Under the pieces are notes generated by a model. That model had not been told where the DNA came from. It saw nothing but the letters and a program-made list of their open reading frames with translations, and did no database searches. A program made the translations under genes and the position numbers. Of a stretch of DNA of 12,959 nucleotides, positions 12,356 through 12,959 are shown piece after piece. Within the stretch, counting starts at the first letter, position 1, and every line of letters starts with the position of its first letter. This stretch comes from Candidatus Pacearchaeota archaeon (GTDB lineage: Archaea > Nanobdellota > Nanobdellia > Pacearchaeales > GW2011-AR1). The stretch covers positions 1-12,959 of the forward strand of contig JAGVWR010000002.1 of the NCBI GenBank assembly GCA_018304205.1. The letters run 5' to 3'.

Positions 12356-12872
12356 GCTTAATTATGTAGCAAATCAAGTTACTCCTGAAGGTCTTGATGA
12401 AGTTCAGAGAATGATTTTAGCTTACAAATTGGGGCAACATGTAGCTTTTTCAGGTTCTCCAGGAACAGGAAAGACAAATCTTGTTGTAGCATTGCCTAAA
12501 ATAGTCCAAAGACCATTATTTGACACGACATGCGACACTTTTATGACAGAGTCTCCTCTTGTTGGTGCTCCAGAACTTTCAGGGAGTAACGGAGCAACGG
12601 TAACGGTTTGGAATAATGGTATAGCCTCAGCGGCCGCAGAACAAAATGGAATATTTTATGGGGATGAATTCGATTTACTGCCAGGATCAGTACAAAAAAG
12701 ATTAAACTCATTATTTGACGATAGACGATCTATTAGAAGAAGAGACGGAAAAGAAATTAAAGCAGGAGACAATTTCTTTGGGGTGGTTTCTTATAATCCT
12801 AGCGATAAGGCCTCAAAAAGAGAATTAGAAGAGTCTGTAGCAGACAGGTTTGTACACTTCAATTTTAATTGA
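12345..12872 (+). CDS. MoxR/CbbQ-like AAA ATPase, core domain only
   Basis: A 175-residue AAA protein of the MoxR/CbbQ/GvpN type. Walker A is GSPGTGKT (37-44) and Walker B is GIFYGDEFD (102-110, Asp107/Glu108). SYNPSDKA (149-156, Asn151) is sensor 1, and SVADRFVHFNF (164-174, Arg168) looks like the arginine-finger region. Homologs such as CbbQ continue for roughly 90 or more residues with a helical lid that starts near this point, whereas here a TGA at 12870-12872 ends the chain right after the core beta strand. It is therefore probably truncated, or a minimal form. The copy 2 hairpin element lies 8 bases beyond. CbbQ-type ATPases remodel partner proteins and usually pair with a VWA-domain protein; none is seen in the window. 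Confidence 0.78.
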   Translation: MKVKLNYVANQVTPEGLDEVQRMILAYKLGQHVAFSGSPGTGKTNLVVALPKIVQRPLFDTTCDTFMTESPLVGAPELSGSNGATVTVWNNGIASAAAEQNGIFYGDEFDLLPGSVQKRLNSLFDDRRSIRRRDGKEIKAGDNFFGVVSYNPSDKASKRELEESVADRFVHFNFN

Positions 12873-12880
12873 GAAGAAAT

Positions 12881-12904
12881 CCCCACAGCTCTGCTGTGAC
12901 TGGG
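12881..12904. repeat. Copy 2 of the 24-base hairpin element
   Basis: CCC (12881-12883), stem CACAGC (12884-12889), loop TCT, stem GCTGTG (12893-12898), ACT, then GGG (12902-12904). It matches 55-78 at 21 of 24 bases. The stem pair G59-C71 in copy 1 is A12885-T12897 here, a compensating change that keeps the fold. It begins 8 bases after the AAA stop and ends before the next promoter, so it may act as a terminator or a mobile or repeat hairpin. Confidence 0.65.
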
Positions 12905-12910
12905 TAAAAA

Positions 12911-12920
12911 CTATATAGTT
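12911..12920 (+). promoter_or_regulatory. TATA box for the next gene
   Basis: CTATATAGTT lies about 22 bases before an ATG at 12938, a usual leaderless arrangement. Confidence 0.5.
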
Positions 12921-12937
12921 ATCTTATTCTAAAATTT

Positions 12938-12959
12938 ATGTATGAATTACATCATGCTT
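12938..12959 (+). CDS. Start of a further gene (partial)
   Basis: An ATG follows a TATA box by about 22 bases, and the open frame reads MYELHHA to the window edge. It begins 33 bases after the hairpin element. Only seven codons are present, so no family can be assigned. If the AAA protein is CbbQ-like, its VWA partner would be expected near here. Confidence 0.45.

Noticed and set aside
55..12904. CRISPR array, from the two 24-base repeats
   Set aside because: Only two copies, about 12.8 kb apart, and each is a self-contained hairpin next to a stop codon.

Overview
The window looks like a piece of an AT-rich (by eye about one-third G+C) DPANN archaeal chromosome, most likely Woesearchaeota or Pacearchaeota. 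I infer this from AT-rich TATA-like boxes centred about 25 bases ahead of many start codons (leaderless transcripts), from a short TG[K/N]-type motif after the N-terminal membrane anchor of exported proteins, from MopE-like, DUF4215-like and TSP1-like cysteine-rich exported proteins, and from a membrane-bound winged-helix regulator. No rRNA, tRNA or CRISPR array was seen.

Region 1 (1-4408) encodes exported, disulfide-rich surface proteins. A minus-strand MopE-repeat protein with a C-terminal membrane anchor is divergent from a plus-strand pair: a small anchored Cys-rich protein and a 1047-residue multidomain protein. The large protein carries PA14, TSP1, LamG, DUF4215-like repeats and an RTX-like stretch, and ends in a calpain-like (C2) cysteine protease domain with a visible Cys/His/Asn triad.

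Region 2 (4399-10011) reads as a copper-handling island. A membrane-bound winged-helix regulator is divergent from a glycine-zipper membrane protein, which overlaps a cupredoxin gene by ATGA. A second cupredoxin and a VTT/DedA-like membrane protein follow. Then comes an ArsR-type regulator with a dyad over its own start codon, ATGA-coupled to a 71-residue HMA copper chaperone, which is followed 8 bases later by a CopA-type Cu(I) P1B-ATPase. The likely flow of metal is extracytoplasmic capture by cupredoxins, cytosolic transfer by the HMA protein and export by CopA, with two regulators. The exact metal and the role of the membrane proteins are inferred.

Region 3 (10012-11519) holds a RelBE-like toxin-antitoxin pair on the minus strand, missed by simple ORF calling because the antitoxin is only 53 residues and the toxin is split by a one-base frameshift in an A7 run. 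It also holds a GtrA-like membrane protein and a GNAT acetyltransferase.

Region 4 (11520-12959) holds an unrecognised 188-residue protein on the minus strand, a 48-residue ribbon-helix-helix protein overlapping a MoxR/CbbQ-like AAA ATPase that stops right after its core domain, and the first codons of another gene with its own TATA box.

A 24-base hairpin element (CCC-stem-TCT-stem-GGG) occurs once near each end of the window. Two of the three differences between the copies compensate each other in the stem, so its fold appears conserved.
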